Below, piece after piece: positions 19,500 to 29,783 of a DNA stretch of 43,197 nt (position 1 is its first letter; every line of letters starts with the position of its first letter). Position numbers and translations under genes: made by a program. Origin of the DNA: Glutinoglossum americanum (lineage: Eukaryota > Ascomycota > Geoglossomycetes > Geoglossales > Geoglossaceae); NCBI GenBank assembly GCA_020080175.1, contig JAGHQL010000209.1, positions 1-43,197 of the forward strand. The letters are read 5' to 3'. The notes under the pieces were generated by a model that searched no databases, was not told where the DNA came from, and worked only from the letters and a program-made list of their open reading frames with translations.

Positions 19500-20905
19500 A
19501 TTAAGCCTATCCCAACTCAGTGCCCTTGCCTACGTTGCCTCCCTCTGTGGATTCGACGGCAACTATCGCAATTACAAGACTCTTTGGTATGAGGAACTCC
19601 TTTATAAGCTGCTTCAATGACCAGCCTTTCTACCTCATCGCATTGAGACTACGGGATGGGATGGATCTGCGCTTTGCTGGCCAAGATGGCGGATGCTAAG
19701 GGCATGTTGGACGAATATCAGCTTTCTACACTGAGATCCATGCGACCATAATAAGTACCTGTTGGGCCACATTGGAGTATATCGCGCTGTATTCCCCTGC
19801 CGCTCAGTTGGGATGACAGAGACAATATTTGCTGCAGAAGTGACAAGCCATGCCCTTAGCTTTCGGGTGGCTGGGGTTTGGACTCATGGTTCTAAATCGG
19901 CTAATTTCATTTGTACGCTTTCTAAACGACGATGCTCGCTAAGAGGAGGCCGAGAAGATACACCGGCAGTCTCTGGAGGGATACGAGATGGCTCTCGGTG
20001 CAGGCCACACATTAGCGCTAGGTGCGGTCTACGATCTAGGTGTCCTTTACTTGGATCGAGGCAAACTGGAAGAGGCCGAGAAGGTGTTCCAGCGGGTGCT
20101 AGAGGGGTACAAGAGACCTCTCGATATAGACTACGCATCAGCGCTGGACACGGCACACAGCCAGGGTGCCCTTTGTTGGAAACAAGATGCGAGTGCTAGA
20201 GGGACGAGAGGGTTCTTAGTGGAGGTCACGCACGGCGCTCGCTACGGCCTACAACCTGGGTATCCTTTGCTAAGGACAAGGTAATCTGAAGGAGGCTAAG
20301 GAGACGTTCTGGCAAGCATTAGAGGCAAAGGAGAAAATTCTCGATGCAAACCGCACACCGGTGCCGGCCGCGGCCTACGATCTGGCATCCTTTACTGAAA
20401 TCGAGCCAAGCTGTCTGGGAGGAAGTACAATGGGGTTCGGAAAGTTTGAACACACCTCGCATCACCACGAAACCGCAACCAAAAGCTCCCCAAAACATTC
20501 TAAAATTACATCAAAAAAGCCTGTAGTCTGCAGTAGGCAAAATTTGGCACTTGAGACTAGAATTTTGGCTGTGACAAAGGCTGTCGTGAAAACGTGTTGT
20601 CCAGTTAATCCTACATTTTGTGAGTAAGAAGCCATTATCATCAGCGGGGCGTATGCAAACTTTCCGCACCCCACTGCAGAAAGAAAGAATGGTGTTGCCT
20701 TATCGGAAACTGCTGAATTGAATAACACGTAGGGAAGGTGGAGCTAGAATATAGGAGAGAGGCTCTTCCAGACCTCGCGTCACCTCGCTCGAAGGTTCCG
20801 CCCAATATCGGCACAGATCTTGATACCAACCCCGGCTTCCCGCAAGCTAAGTGAGGCTGCAGGGATGCACCAGCAGTCGCTAGAAAGTTCTCGGGGTAGA
20901 CTATC
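19500..20905 (+). pseudogene. Relic of an NLR-type gene with TPR repeats
   Basis: Several pieces in different frames recall the C-terminal half of fungal NB-ARC/TPR proteins. Near 19560-19617: NYRNYKTLWYEELLYKLLQ, like the WYELL segment after the NB-ARC domain. From 19943: EEAEKIHRQSLEGYEMALG, then YDLGVLYLDRGKLEEAEKVF and QRVLEGYKRPL, clear TPR repeats of the kinesin-light-chain type. From 20284: NLKEAKETFWQALEAKEKIL. Near 20850: a last trace, EAAGMHQQSLE. Frame changes and stops separate the pieces, and no P-loop or start is left. The MITE at 20428-20676 is inserted in it, so decay or insertion inactivated a former sensor gene. Assignment to TPR is firm; to NLR, inferred. Confidence 0.6.
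20428..20676. mobile_element. MITE with pogo/Fot1-like inverted ends, 249 bp
   Basis: The left end CAATGGGGTTCGGAAAGTTT and the reverse complement of the right end CAGTGGGGTGCGGAAAGTTT match over about 33 bp. The left flank is TA (20426-20427) and the right flank CA (20677-20678), as expected of a TA target duplication with one transition. Ends of the CAGTGGGGTGCGG kind are known from fungal pogo/Fot1-type Tc1/mariner elements. There is no transposase, so this is a non-autonomous copy. It interrupts the TPR relic. Confidence 0.75.
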
Positions 20906-22163
20906 CGCTAGCTGTGACAATAACTGAAACTTGAGTTTGTTATCTTATTGCCCGCCTCGGCGCGGAAAAGGGACACTCTTCAGCATTGTGGGAGGTAATT
21001 CTGAGCCCGCTCATTAGTAATAGTCTTGGCGAGGCCGGACTCACTCGCGGCTTCGCCCCTCATTAGAGTGAACCATCCTTCTACCCACCGGCTAAACTTT
21101 TGCCTCCACAACATTTATTCCGGTTGAGCTCTCCAACGCTTGTCGCATATTGCGCCATCTGTCCTACCCACTATCCACTCGGGCCGCCTATCCTTTTGCG
21201 CTCGAGACTCGCGTTCTGGTGTGTACATACATTCTGCAAACCGAAACGTCAACTCCCATTAGCCAGAATTCCAAATCGACGCCGGAATCCTCCAACTTCG
21301 GGACCGCATTCTACTACAAATGCCTGGGGAGATAAGATCGATGGTGGTAGGAGCACTTCATCAGGAGCCCCCTTGCTTCTGCGAGAAACGACTGCTAATT
21401 ATATAATGCTAAGTAGATCTATTCCCGCCTCCACAGGCGTTTGCTCCTAGACCATCCATTATCTTCCATCGTCTCCAGCCTAGGTGTTCTCCTCTAGTCG
21501 AAATAGGATACCCTCCCCTGTTGGTACGGTTTCCCATCCATCATTGCACATACGCTCCGCCCATCCCGTATCCCTTGCCGCTTTTAGAACAACCAACCGC
21601 GCGGCAGGGGCAACAGTATGGGATTTCAGCCGCGATTGGGTCTCCGCAGTTAAATGCAGCGAGACTTAACGGGATCTCTCATGCACTCTTTTGATTTCTT
21701 TTTCCAAGGGTTTTGTCCCTTTGGCTTAGCGGCAGCGACGATGGCCATGAGAATCCCCCCATGCGTTTATCGGAATGGATGTCTCGGCCCGGCGTTAACC
21801 TGCGGTAGGTTAGAACGGTTTAACACCAGCATCTTCTCGTCCGTCAGCTCGCTAGCCTTCATCCACAACAACGTCACCGCAAATGCGAGTCAAGTTTACC
21901 ATGCCTGTTCCACATCGTCAACAACACACCCGGCCTATTTCATCGAACTGCATCTGTCCATATGCCAACGCCATGCCAACCCGGTTCCAGCCGCGATCAT
22001 GGCCGTCCAGCCATCCCGCCCACTTTCTAGCCGAGTCACCGATGCATGGGATTTTTGAGAAGCACGCACTTGTGCGGACCGCAGACATGGGAAAGGCGAA
22101 TGAGGGTGAGCTTGGTTTAGTAGTTGGGCGATGGCTGGGGGGTTCACTGCTTATATAGTGCCG
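20906..22163. other. Intergenic, nothing recognised
   Basis: Open frames of up to 134 codons occur on both strands but have biased composition and no motifs. No repeat was found before the minisatellite. Confidence 0.35.
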
Positions 22164-22427
22164 GTGTTGATATCCCCCGTGTCAATACCACACAGGCTAA
22201 CTGGGTCGTGTTAATACCCGCCGCACCAATACCACACAGGCCAACTGGGTCGTGTTAATACCCGCCGCACCAATACCACACAGGCTAACTGGGTCGTGTT
22301 AATACCGGCCGTGCCAATACCACACAAGCTAACTGGGTCGTGTTGATAGCGGCCGTGCCAATACTACACAGGCTAACTGGGTGGTGTTAATACCCACAGT
22401 GCCAATACCACACAGGCTAACTGGGTC
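22164..22427 (+). repeat. 44-bp minisatellite, 6 copies
   Basis: Units start at 22164, 22208, 22252, 22296, 22340 and 22384. Each has the form GTGTTAATACC, a variable GC-rich centre, CCAATACCACACAGGC and TAACTGGGTC. The variation clusters in the centre of the unit (CGCCGCA, GGCCGTG, CACAGTG). The period is not a multiple of three, so it is not protein coding. It ends about 260 bp before the ATG at 22691 and so may lie in that gene's promoter. Confidence 0.95.
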
Positions 22428-22690
22428 GCGACGCCGCTATTTCTGCAAAATTACCTATACCAGAGAGTTCCTTATTCGCCTCTATTAGGGCTTCAACGCG
22501 GCATCAACATGACTGTTGTTAACACTAGCACTATATCTTCCTGTCCAATTGTCAGTCTAGCTTCCATCCTCAATGCAATCAACATCACGACTGCAAATTT
22601 TGGCCACACCTGTTCAAAAGCTTTACCATACCCACCTCAACAACATCACTCAAACTATTCAGCTACCATATCCCTCACTTGGTCCTCATC

Positions 22691-23635
22691 ATGCCTACCG
22701 ACTCGGAGTGTTTGGCTTTCTGGAACGAGGAGAACGCAAAAGGCCCTGACGCGCTCGAACACAGGGGGAAAGCTATCAAGGCGAGATGGCCTCTTGAAGC
22801 CGATCAAATGGCCTACTTCGCCTGGTCGAGGAGGAGAGCGGAAAAGGAGGAGATGGAACAAATGACTTCAGTTCCGCGAGAAGATGTAAAGACAACGATT
22901 CCAGTTTTGCGAGAAGATGTAAAGATAATGATTGACACGACGAACTACAATAGTAGCACCGACCGGGACGGGCTTGCGGGTGCTCTGAACAGAATGATTG
23001 TCCCATGGCTTCCCATTGGAAAGGATCCGAATGGCGATATCTACCGTATGGTGCCTGGAGTATATGAAGTGTGGCCAGATCGACCCGACCCCGAGACTGA
23101 CCGTGAGGTTCTTCTCAAAAATGTCCTCGGCGTCAACACTAATGTCCAACCGGAGATACCTGTTCAAAGCCGCAAGGCTAAGTTTTCAGAGAGCACCAAA
23201 CCCAGTGACGAGTCCGGCGACTTGGAAGTTGGAGGCTTCGTCTTTCACCAGATCGGAACCCTCGAGTGCTGGGCTGGCGGGCCGAGGGAGCTAAGCTGCG
23301 AAGATGCCGATAACGGACCTTGGGAGCCTACGGGATTCCATGTTGTGGTGAGATTCGGGAGGGACGGCGCCGCCAACGGGGTCTACGTCATCTATGACTT
23401 TTACCCTAAGGATGAATTTGGTGGTTATGATCGTGGTCAAAAGATTAGCGATGATTACTGGGGTTACCTTATATGTGGCGGCCAGCAGTTCTCTATCGCC
23501 AAAATTGCTGATAACCTTACGGAGCTCGACTTTAGTCGCACATTTAGCATTGTGGAGGCTGTCGACTATCCCGTTGAGATTGTCAGAGCCGTGAAGACCT
23601 CGGGGGGTGCTATCGTTCGGGCTACAGTTGCGTAG
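22691..23635 (+). CDS. Hypothetical protein, unrecognised
   Basis: Single exon, 314 aa from the first ATG (MPTDSECLAFWNEENAK); the frame is open slightly further up but without an ATG. Residues 1-60 are charged and helical (MAYFAWSRRRAEKEEMEQ). A short unit is duplicated near residues 60-77 (SVPREDVKT / IPVLREDVKI). The C-terminal half is rich in aromatic residues and predicted strands (ECWAGGPRELSCED; YVIYDFYPKDEFGGYD; DYWGYLICGGQQFSI), which suggests a folded domain. There is no signal peptide or membrane segment. Codon use is ordinary. I do not recognise a family, and no function is proposed. Confidence 0.65.
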   Translation: MPTDSECLAFWNEENAKGPDALEHRGKAIKARWPLEADQMAYFAWSRRRAEKEEMEQMTSVPREDVKTTIPVLREDVKIMIDTTNYNSSTDRDGLAGALNRMIVPWLPIGKDPNGDIYRMVPGVYEVWPDRPDPETDREVLLKNVLGVNTNVQPEIPVQSRKAKFSESTKPSDESGDLEVGGFVFHQIGTLECWAGGPRELSCEDADNGPWEPTGFHVVVRFGRDGAANGVYVIYDFYPKDEFGGYDRGQKISDDYWGYLICGGQQFSIAKIADNLTELDFSRTFSIVEAVDYPVEIVRAVKTSGGAIVRATVA

Positions 23636-24267
23636 CTAGATGTCTGTGTACTTGCTTTGTACTTCCCCTTTTACCTGTCGCGGCTTGGGATTGGGGGGAT
23701 TTTTCTTTACTCCAAATAATATGACAGACCTACATCACGGCCCCCATATTGTGACACCCCTCTCCGAGGGTCCAAAGTTCTCTCCTCTGTACACCTGTGG
23801 TGCTTGCGTCATATTTCATAGCAGGATGTTCATCTTCTGAAAGGAAATTCAGATAGATTTACAATTCTCTAACCTGCTCTCTCAGTGCATCTCAGGCCAT
23901 GACCGTAAAAAGGATCAAGTGTTCCCACAACAGTGTCGATTTTCTAGGTAGTATATGAAAGACTCCATATTCTCTCCTTATTGTGTAGGAACGCGTTTCA
24001 TTAGGCTTATAGGTTGCAAGGTCACCCATTGCGGAGCTTTTCTCGGTTACTGTACGTTACTCCTGTCAATTCCGTTGTTGTTTGCTCGTTGGTTTTATTT
24101 CCAGAAGTTTCTTACCACAATGCTAACCATCGTGAGCCATCGGGTGGTTTCCACGCGGTTATCTTAATAACACAACAGCCTAGTGTTAGACTCAAGCGCA
24201 AGTACTACCTCTCCCACCCCACTCCCTTGAACCCTTCATCTCTCCAACGCTCTCTTATCTATAAGTA
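23636..24267. other. Intergenic, nothing recognised
   Basis: No gene supported. C/T-rich leader (CTCTCCAACGCTCTCTTATC) just before 24268. Confidence 0.4.
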
Positions 24268-25649
24268 ATGACTTCGACTCAGCAACGCCTTAACGAATAC
24301 TGCACGGCCCGGCTACCTCAAGTCAAATTCGAATCCAACATAACCGCTAAAGAGGTTCGGGAAAACTGGACAGAACCGCTGCTGGTGCATTCGGTAGCCT
24401 CTGGGAGACTTTGTCAAGACCTAAAATTCTTCGTGGAAGGGTGGCGATACACTATAAACGGTATGCGAAGCCCTCTCTAAACCAACCCCACAGCGGGACT
24501 GTAAGTGTTCTGGAAAGTACTAATTCAGATCTTAGATGCAGCTGGACAGTTCCTTCTTAGTACCTATCACCATATGGTTGTCCTCCTAGCGCCAACTTTT
24601 GAGGCATTCCGAAATGGGCTTCGGGAGCACCTTGAGGTGCAAGCCAGTGACCGATATCTGAAAGGGATATTACCCTCTATTGGAGATCTGTTAGCCCTAG
24701 CAGGCAAGAGGTTATCGGATCTCCACAAGTCCTGGGAATATGCGGTGAGAGATCTGGAGCTCAAAACAGAAAGTTATGATAACCTACTTGGCCGTGCCGT
24801 GCCTACTGCATCTCCTAGGGCCCTTTTGATTCGCGTGCTGGTGAATCAGGAGAGCATATTAGACGAGATCGCTATGGGTGCTGACACTGCCCTCGGTGAG
24901 TTTTGGCTTTCAACAGCGATCTAGATATTTCATTGAGCTACAGAGTGATCGTTTCCGAGTCCTTTTGGTAGCTAGGGATCTCATGTGGTAATGTGCTAAC
25001 TATGGATTTACAAGCCGATATTGGGAAATACCTGAACCTCCCGGCAGCTCCGGAATTTAGCGGAGAGAAATTCAGGCTGAAAAGAGTAATCGCCGATGGA
25101 ATACCGAAAACGATCTTCATATGCAATCACGTTACAAATGGCAACCGTGTGCTCTATGTCGGCTCGAACCAAGCGGACTGGGGAGGGCTATCCGAGATTG
25201 GGAAAATCAGGAGGGCTGATCGTGATTATAGACTCGAGCCGTATATCCCACTAGTTAAGAAAGCGTACGATGCCCTTCGGGAGGCTGAGAAAAATATTAT
25301 TCTTCCAGATTCCATGGCCAATCTAACTAGCAACGCTAGAACCTACGAGATTCGCATGCGAGCCATATCTGAGATGAGCGACGCGCCCCACCCTGACTTC
25401 CTTGGCAGAAAAACCGAGATCGGCCAGGCATTTGACAAATTGATGAGGCCCCGGCAGTGCTGTTATTTCTGCCAAGGTATGGTAGGGTACAAGGTGCCCA
25501 CCAAATTCGAATCCGCGGGTGATAGAGAATACCTGCTCCGTCAGGAGTGGCACCTGAGGGGTGATTATGCCCATTCTTGTGCGGAGATTGACGCCAGCTA
25601 CCAGTGTGGCACAAACTGGGCTGAAAATGGCAAGGACATAAAGTATTAG
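24268..25649 (+). CDS. Hypothetical helical protein (3 exons), unrecognised
   Basis: Exons 24268-24460, 24536-24895 and 25015-25649, joined in phase 1 both times, give about 395 aa. Intron 1 has donor GTATGC, branch TACTAAT and acceptor ATCTTAG. Intron 2 has donor GTGAGT, branch GTGCTAAC and acceptor TTACAAG. The N-terminal two-thirds is mainly helical (LLSTYHHMVVLLAPTFEAF; GDLLALAGKRLSDLHKSW). The C-terminal part carries a compact cysteine cluster (RPRQCCYFCQGM) and three further Cys (AHSCAEIDASYQCG), possibly a metal site, though the spacing fits no zinc finger I know. No signal peptide or membrane helix. Function unknown. Its place between the NLR relic and the HET cluster makes an accessory role likely, which is inference only. 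Confidence 0.65.
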
Positions 25650-26463
25650 GATGGTTACCAGCTGGAGGCCTTCGGAGGAGAACACACGAAAAACGAGGTA
25701 ACATCCAGCTAATGTTTTTACCACTCAGATTAAACTAGTACGTATGTGAGCATATAAGCAGGCCGAAGAAATAGAGTTTTTATTGGCCACATAATGAGTA
25801 ATGTGAAGGGCAGTTCTATGCCCGCATTTGTGTCAACGTTGTGTATTTTGAAGTGAGGCGCGAGGCTTCACATCGGTGGTAGTAAAGGCACTTGGTTTGG
25901 TGATACATTGCACCACGAGCTAGCTGGAGGGATCGTGTTTTTCGGGAAGATCTGTAAGAAGCTGCGTTAGCTAGGCTAATTTACTAATAGAACCTCACGT
26001 AACTTAACCTGTTAGGATCATATCCATTTCCCAATATTCCTTTTTCCATCCCCTCTGTTTCTAAAGAGAAGCCGGCCGCTTTCATCCTAACGTTGACAAT
26101 TAGTCCCCATTCTTAAACGATATATGATGTATCTCCGAAGGGACCCACACAGGAACTATTGGCTGGGGTACAAGCACGAGTATAAGCAGCAGGTAAGAAT
26201 GCTCAAGGGGTGATTACCCAGAGAAGCACATACAGTCAAAAGGCAGCAGAATTGCTTGAGGGCCGGCTTTAGAAGGGTGCTATTGGGCATATGTAACTAG
26301 GTTTTCTATATAACTAATTGGCTTCATTATTTCGTTCTGTTTGCTGTGGACCTCCGGGACAGTCGTATTCGACTTCGTAACTAGATTGCCCGGAGACAAG
26401 CCGTGGTCCGGCCATAGTCCGGCCTCCATAGACGGTCCGGATAGCAGGAGTAGAAGTTCTATT
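25650..26463. other. Intergenic, short GTCCGG repeats
   Basis: No gene supported. TCCGG or GTCCGGCC recurs three times at 26407-26440, just before the stem-loop cluster. Confidence 0.4.
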
Positions 26464-26574
26464 CTAGCAGCTCGTATCTACTAATAATGGATACGAGGTG
26501 CTAGTCAGCCCCGTAGGGCTAAGAACACCGGAGTGGACCCTAATAGCAGGTTCCGACTGCTCCCGGAACCTGCT
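26464..26574. other. Cluster of three stem-loops
   Basis: Stem 1: CTAGCAGCTCGTATC (26464-26478) pairs with GATACGAGGTGCTAG (26490-26504) apart from one G-G mismatch. Stem 2: AGCCC (26507-26511) and GGGCT (26516-26520), loop CGTA. Stem 3: AGCAGGTTCC (26545-26554) and GGAACCTGCT (26565-26574), perfect. Three strong hairpins within 111 bases are unlikely by chance. It lies about 120 bp past the stop codon of the long HET gene (minus strand), so it may be in that gene's 3' UTR, a separate structured RNA or a small foldback element. Confidence 0.6.
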
Positions 26575-26696
26575 GTTTCTAGCACCCTACGATCGCAGCG
26601 TGTGAAGGATATTTCCGTCTGCACTTAAATTCTCAAGGCAATATGGCCACCCTTTGATGTAAAACTATACCAAGAATAGTGAGATCTCCATAATTA

Positions 26697-29600
26697 CTAC
26701 AAAACACGCCACCTGACCTTATATGTCTTGGCGATCACATCCTTGTATGCATTTCTCTTTGTGATCATGTAAGTCCCTACTTTTATGAGCTCTCCAGACG
26801 AGAGTTCCTTGAGAAGTATGCCATCTAAAAACCCCAAGTTATGGTGAAGGCACACTGCAAAATTTTTGGTAGTCGGAATGAACGAGTCCACCCAGGTGTC
26901 GAGGTCAACATTCTTATGAACCTGCACGAGAAGAGAGGCAGGCTCACTCAAATCTGGAGCCACAATGTCGCAGGTTAGGTTCCTGTTCTCGGGATGGTTT
27001 TGGCCAGAGTATGACAAGATCCCCGCTTCACGGATCTCGACGCTTTTATCGGGAAGCATCTCCCATGTGGACACCGCGGGGTGGTCTGTGCCTGTGTACC
27101 CCTCTGAAAAGCTAGGTGCTCTGCTGAGAAGAGAGGAAGTGAACGGGGCCATTGACCCTACACCTCCTCGTTGCACCTCACCGGAATTTAGGGACAATAC
27201 GAGCATTTCTAGCAGTTCTCCTTCGGCCAGAGAAGATGCGTAAAAGTCAGCACCAATCTTCTTGGCGGCCTCCCTCAGAAAAGCCAGGGGATACTGATCC
27301 GGCGATTCCGGGGGGATTTCTTCGATATCGGGGCCCTTGGGATTGTTGTACCAGTCCACAACGTCAATCGCCGACATGATTGCTTTAGCACGATCCTCTT
27401 CACAATATCTTTGATTGCCTAGGGTCAGAATAGTGGCTCGTGAAGCGTTGAGCAGGAACTCCAATCCGCTCAGATCAAGCAATTCCCATAGTTGTTCAGT
27501 CGCCTTAGATCGGACTTCAATCCGCATTGGGGTATGAGTCGATTGGAGTTTGCCGGATGCCCCGAGCTCCGGAGACTCTTCTGCTCTGCTTTGAGATACT
27601 TGGGTAAAATTACCCCCTTCGGCCAGGGCAATCAAGTCATCCATCCCAACAATAGTCTTGCCATTCTCTCCAACCGCCAGGATATTCCAGTCCTTGGTAC
27701 ATAGTCGCATGTCCGGCCGAAGGCACAGTTCTTGAAAAGTCCACAAAGAAGAGAACCAGCCATTCATCAGCTTCTCTGGATTTGCCGTTTGGACTGAGGT
27801 CGAGTCAAATATTTCTAGAGGTAAATCGGCATTCTGCATTGCCAAATCTAGAACTGGCTTAGGTACTTCCGACCCATTTCCTTCCTGCAGATAACGGATA
27901 CTGAGTCGGCGAATAGCGGCTTGCAGACCTTCCCAGCTATCAATATCATTGAGCCAAGCTAGAGCGAATTTTGCACGCCGAAATATCCTGGCTTGTCGTC
28001 CGATTTCTCTCTTCGCAATTTTGATGAGATCCTGGTCGGTAGGCTTTTGTGGGATGCATAGGAGATCGAACCACACGTACGGCAAAGCAAATGGTACTGA
28101 AGCGAGTATTTCCGGAAGCTCCTTCACTCTGAATTTGGAATTCTCTGGTATCATCCATCTATTCACGCCGTCAACCCGCACTGGAGGAGAATTAGGGATC
28201 CTCCAACGACCCCACGTGTGACTTATAGCAGTGTACTGCACTTCACCTGTGATTTTCCTAGCGACTACGGTGCGTCTCTGCTTGACGTCCCATAGATAGT
28301 AAGGCAAGTCGTCTTGGGCGCCAGTGTCTTCCAGCCAGTGGCAAGAGGATATTGCAGCACCAATCTTAGATCCAGGGTCTCCATGAATAGCTATTGCCAG
28401 TCGTTCTCGCTCGTCTGCCGACAAGTTAATATTTTCCGCACCAAGGGTAATATTTTGAGCTGTTGTCGCAGTTGATCCCACACATTGGCTATCTTCCTTA
28501 ACCATTACGCCCCGTATCAGAGGCGCCGTAACTTGGCCGCTACCGGCCACGGTAGCCCCGTTCCCATTTACCCGGTAGACCTTAGGGTTACTCGGCCGTG
28601 GATTCGCGTCCCCTGGTCTCGGTTCTAGGCCACACTCTTTGAGAAGCGACTTGTAGCATGTTGTGGCGATTCGCTGACAAGCTGCAATTTTCGCTGCTCG
28701 CATTCGTTGTCCGGATAATACCTTCCTGGATAATTGCCCAGAGTAGTGGTAGGGTAGAAACTCGACCTGATACAACAAAAACATAAAGGTGCAATACGGG
28801 GTCCCCAAGGCACCAGAAATGAATCTCTGCTGATAGTATCGACGCTCTTCATCAGCGATAGCTGATTCTGATATCTTTAGAATTTGGAAAGTGTCATCAT
28901 CCAGAATCCCGGCACCGGCAGCCCTCTCGAAGGCTTGGAAGGCCTTCTCTGAGGTTGACTGATCGTCGATTTCGCCATTCCACCACTCGATGAGAAGCCG
29001 GGCTGAGTTGAGCTGCGGCGTGGATAAAGTTGATCTGAACTTTTGGTGGTTGATACTATCCGATACGAAGCTTCGCAACAACGTATTCCAATTTTCAAAA
29101 GCCCTCCTGTATCCAGGCAGAGAGTCATCTTCGACGCAATCCCTCCGTACACCATGGAACTGTTCCACCATGAGCCCAAGGCTGTAAGAGTCGGAGTCTT
29201 CGTGTCCCTCAATATTCTCGAAGTCTGCTAAATCTACACGCTGGCTAGCCTCTAGTATTGCCTCTCCGCTCGTTGTAGCCTGTAAAATGGGGTCAGCTGT
29301 AGTCAGATCCCCCGGTTGGCCGACGTGTTCTCTTATGACGGTGAGTCCTCCAGTCACCTGCTGGTCTCCAACGGAAAAGTTCGCCGCTGCAGCGATATTA
29401 GCCCATCGTTGCAACGGCTTCGATGTAGGGAGTCGAAGATAAATTTGCAACAAGCTTTCCAGGCCATTTACAAGGGCGAGTTGGGGGATCGGTTCGCATT
29501 CAGCTTGAGTCTTTTCATAACTAAAAGGAGTGTTGAGAAAGATGTGGGGCGGAAGCTGTTTTGCGCAGGTCATCACCGTAAGCGCTACGAAAGAATTGAC

Positions 29601-29783
29601 AGCTGGCTGGAGGCCATCCCTTCCACCATGATTTGGCGGTTGATTACCTGGCGTCCTCTCCCGACTGGCGCCGAGAAATAGATCAAGCTCTTGCGCGAAG
29701 TTCGAAATACCCTCTAGGAAGTTGGAGGTAGATATTCGCCCGCGCTTCACGTCTTCCATGAATGTGGCCACATTACCCGCCAT
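26697..29783 (-). CDS. HET-domain protein, long form (family a)
   Basis: Single exon, 1028 aa, from ATG 29783 (MAGNVATFMEDVKRG). HET domains act in heterokaryon incompatibility, where they trigger death of fused non-self cells. HET motifs: YTAISHTWGRW (about 517-527), YVWFDLLCIPQ (569-579), IGRQARIFRRAKFALAWLND (594-613), and WFSSLWTFQELCLRPDM near 685. Residues 1-500 are a helical N-terminal region I cannot assign. Residues about 430-455 hold a Gly/Asn/Thr-rich segment (VGSTATTAQNITLGAENINL) that breaks the helical pattern. The C-terminal part (NFAVCLHH, then GILLKELSSGELIKVGTYM) matches that of the HET gene at 36976-39081, a paralogue shorter by about 330 residues. It looks intact and is the outer left member of the mirror-ordered HET cluster. 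Confidence 0.9.
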   Translation of the reverse strand: MAGNVATFMEDVKRGRISTSNFLEGISNFAQELDLFLGASRERTPGNQPPNHGGRDGLQPAVNSFVALTVMTCAKQLPPHIFLNTPFSYEKTQAECEPIPQLALVNGLESLLQIYLRLPTSKPLQRWANIAAAANFSVGDQQVTGGLTVIREHVGQPGDLTTADPILQATTSGEAILEASQRVDLADFENIEGHEDSDSYSLGLMVEQFHGVRRDCVEDDSLPGYRRAFENWNTLLRSFVSDSINHQKFRSTLSTPQLNSARLLIEWWNGEIDDQSTSEKAFQAFERAAGAGILDDDTFQILKISESAIADEERRYYQQRFISGALGTPYCTFMFLLYQVEFLPYHYSGQLSRKVLSGQRMRAAKIAACQRIATTCYKSLLKECGLEPRPGDANPRPSNPKVYRVNGNGATVAGSGQVTAPLIRGVMVKEDSQCVGSTATTAQNITLGAENINLSADERERLAIAIHGDPGSKIGAAISSCHWLEDTGAQDDLPYYLWDVKQRRTVVARKITGEVQYTAISHTWGRWRIPNSPPVRVDGVNRWMIPENSKFRVKELPEILASVPFALPYVWFDLLCIPQKPTDQDLIKIAKREIGRQARIFRRAKFALAWLNDIDSWEGLQAAIRRLSIRYLQEGNGSEVPKPVLDLAMQNADLPLEIFDSTSVQTANPEKLMNGWFSSLWTFQELCLRPDMRLCTKDWNILAVGENGKTIVGMDDLIALAEGGNFTQVSQSRAEESPELGASGKLQSTHTPMRIEVRSKATEQLWELLDLSGLEFLLNASRATILTLGNQRYCEEDRAKAIMSAIDVVDWYNNPKGPDIEEIPPESPDQYPLAFLREAAKKIGADFYASSLAEGELLEMLVLSLNSGEVQRGGVGSMAPFTSSLLSRAPSFSEGYTGTDHPAVSTWEMLPDKSVEIREAGILSYSGQNHPENRNLTCDIVAPDLSEPASLLVQVHKNVDLDTWVDSFIPTTKNFAVCLHHNLGFLDGILLKELSSGELIKVGTYMITKRNAYKDVIAKTYKVRWRVL

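Noticed and set aside
22164-22427. Regular spaced repeat resembling a CRISPR array
   Set aside because: The variable centres are only about 7-9 bp and related to each other, the host is a fungus, and no cas genes are present. It is a minisatellite.
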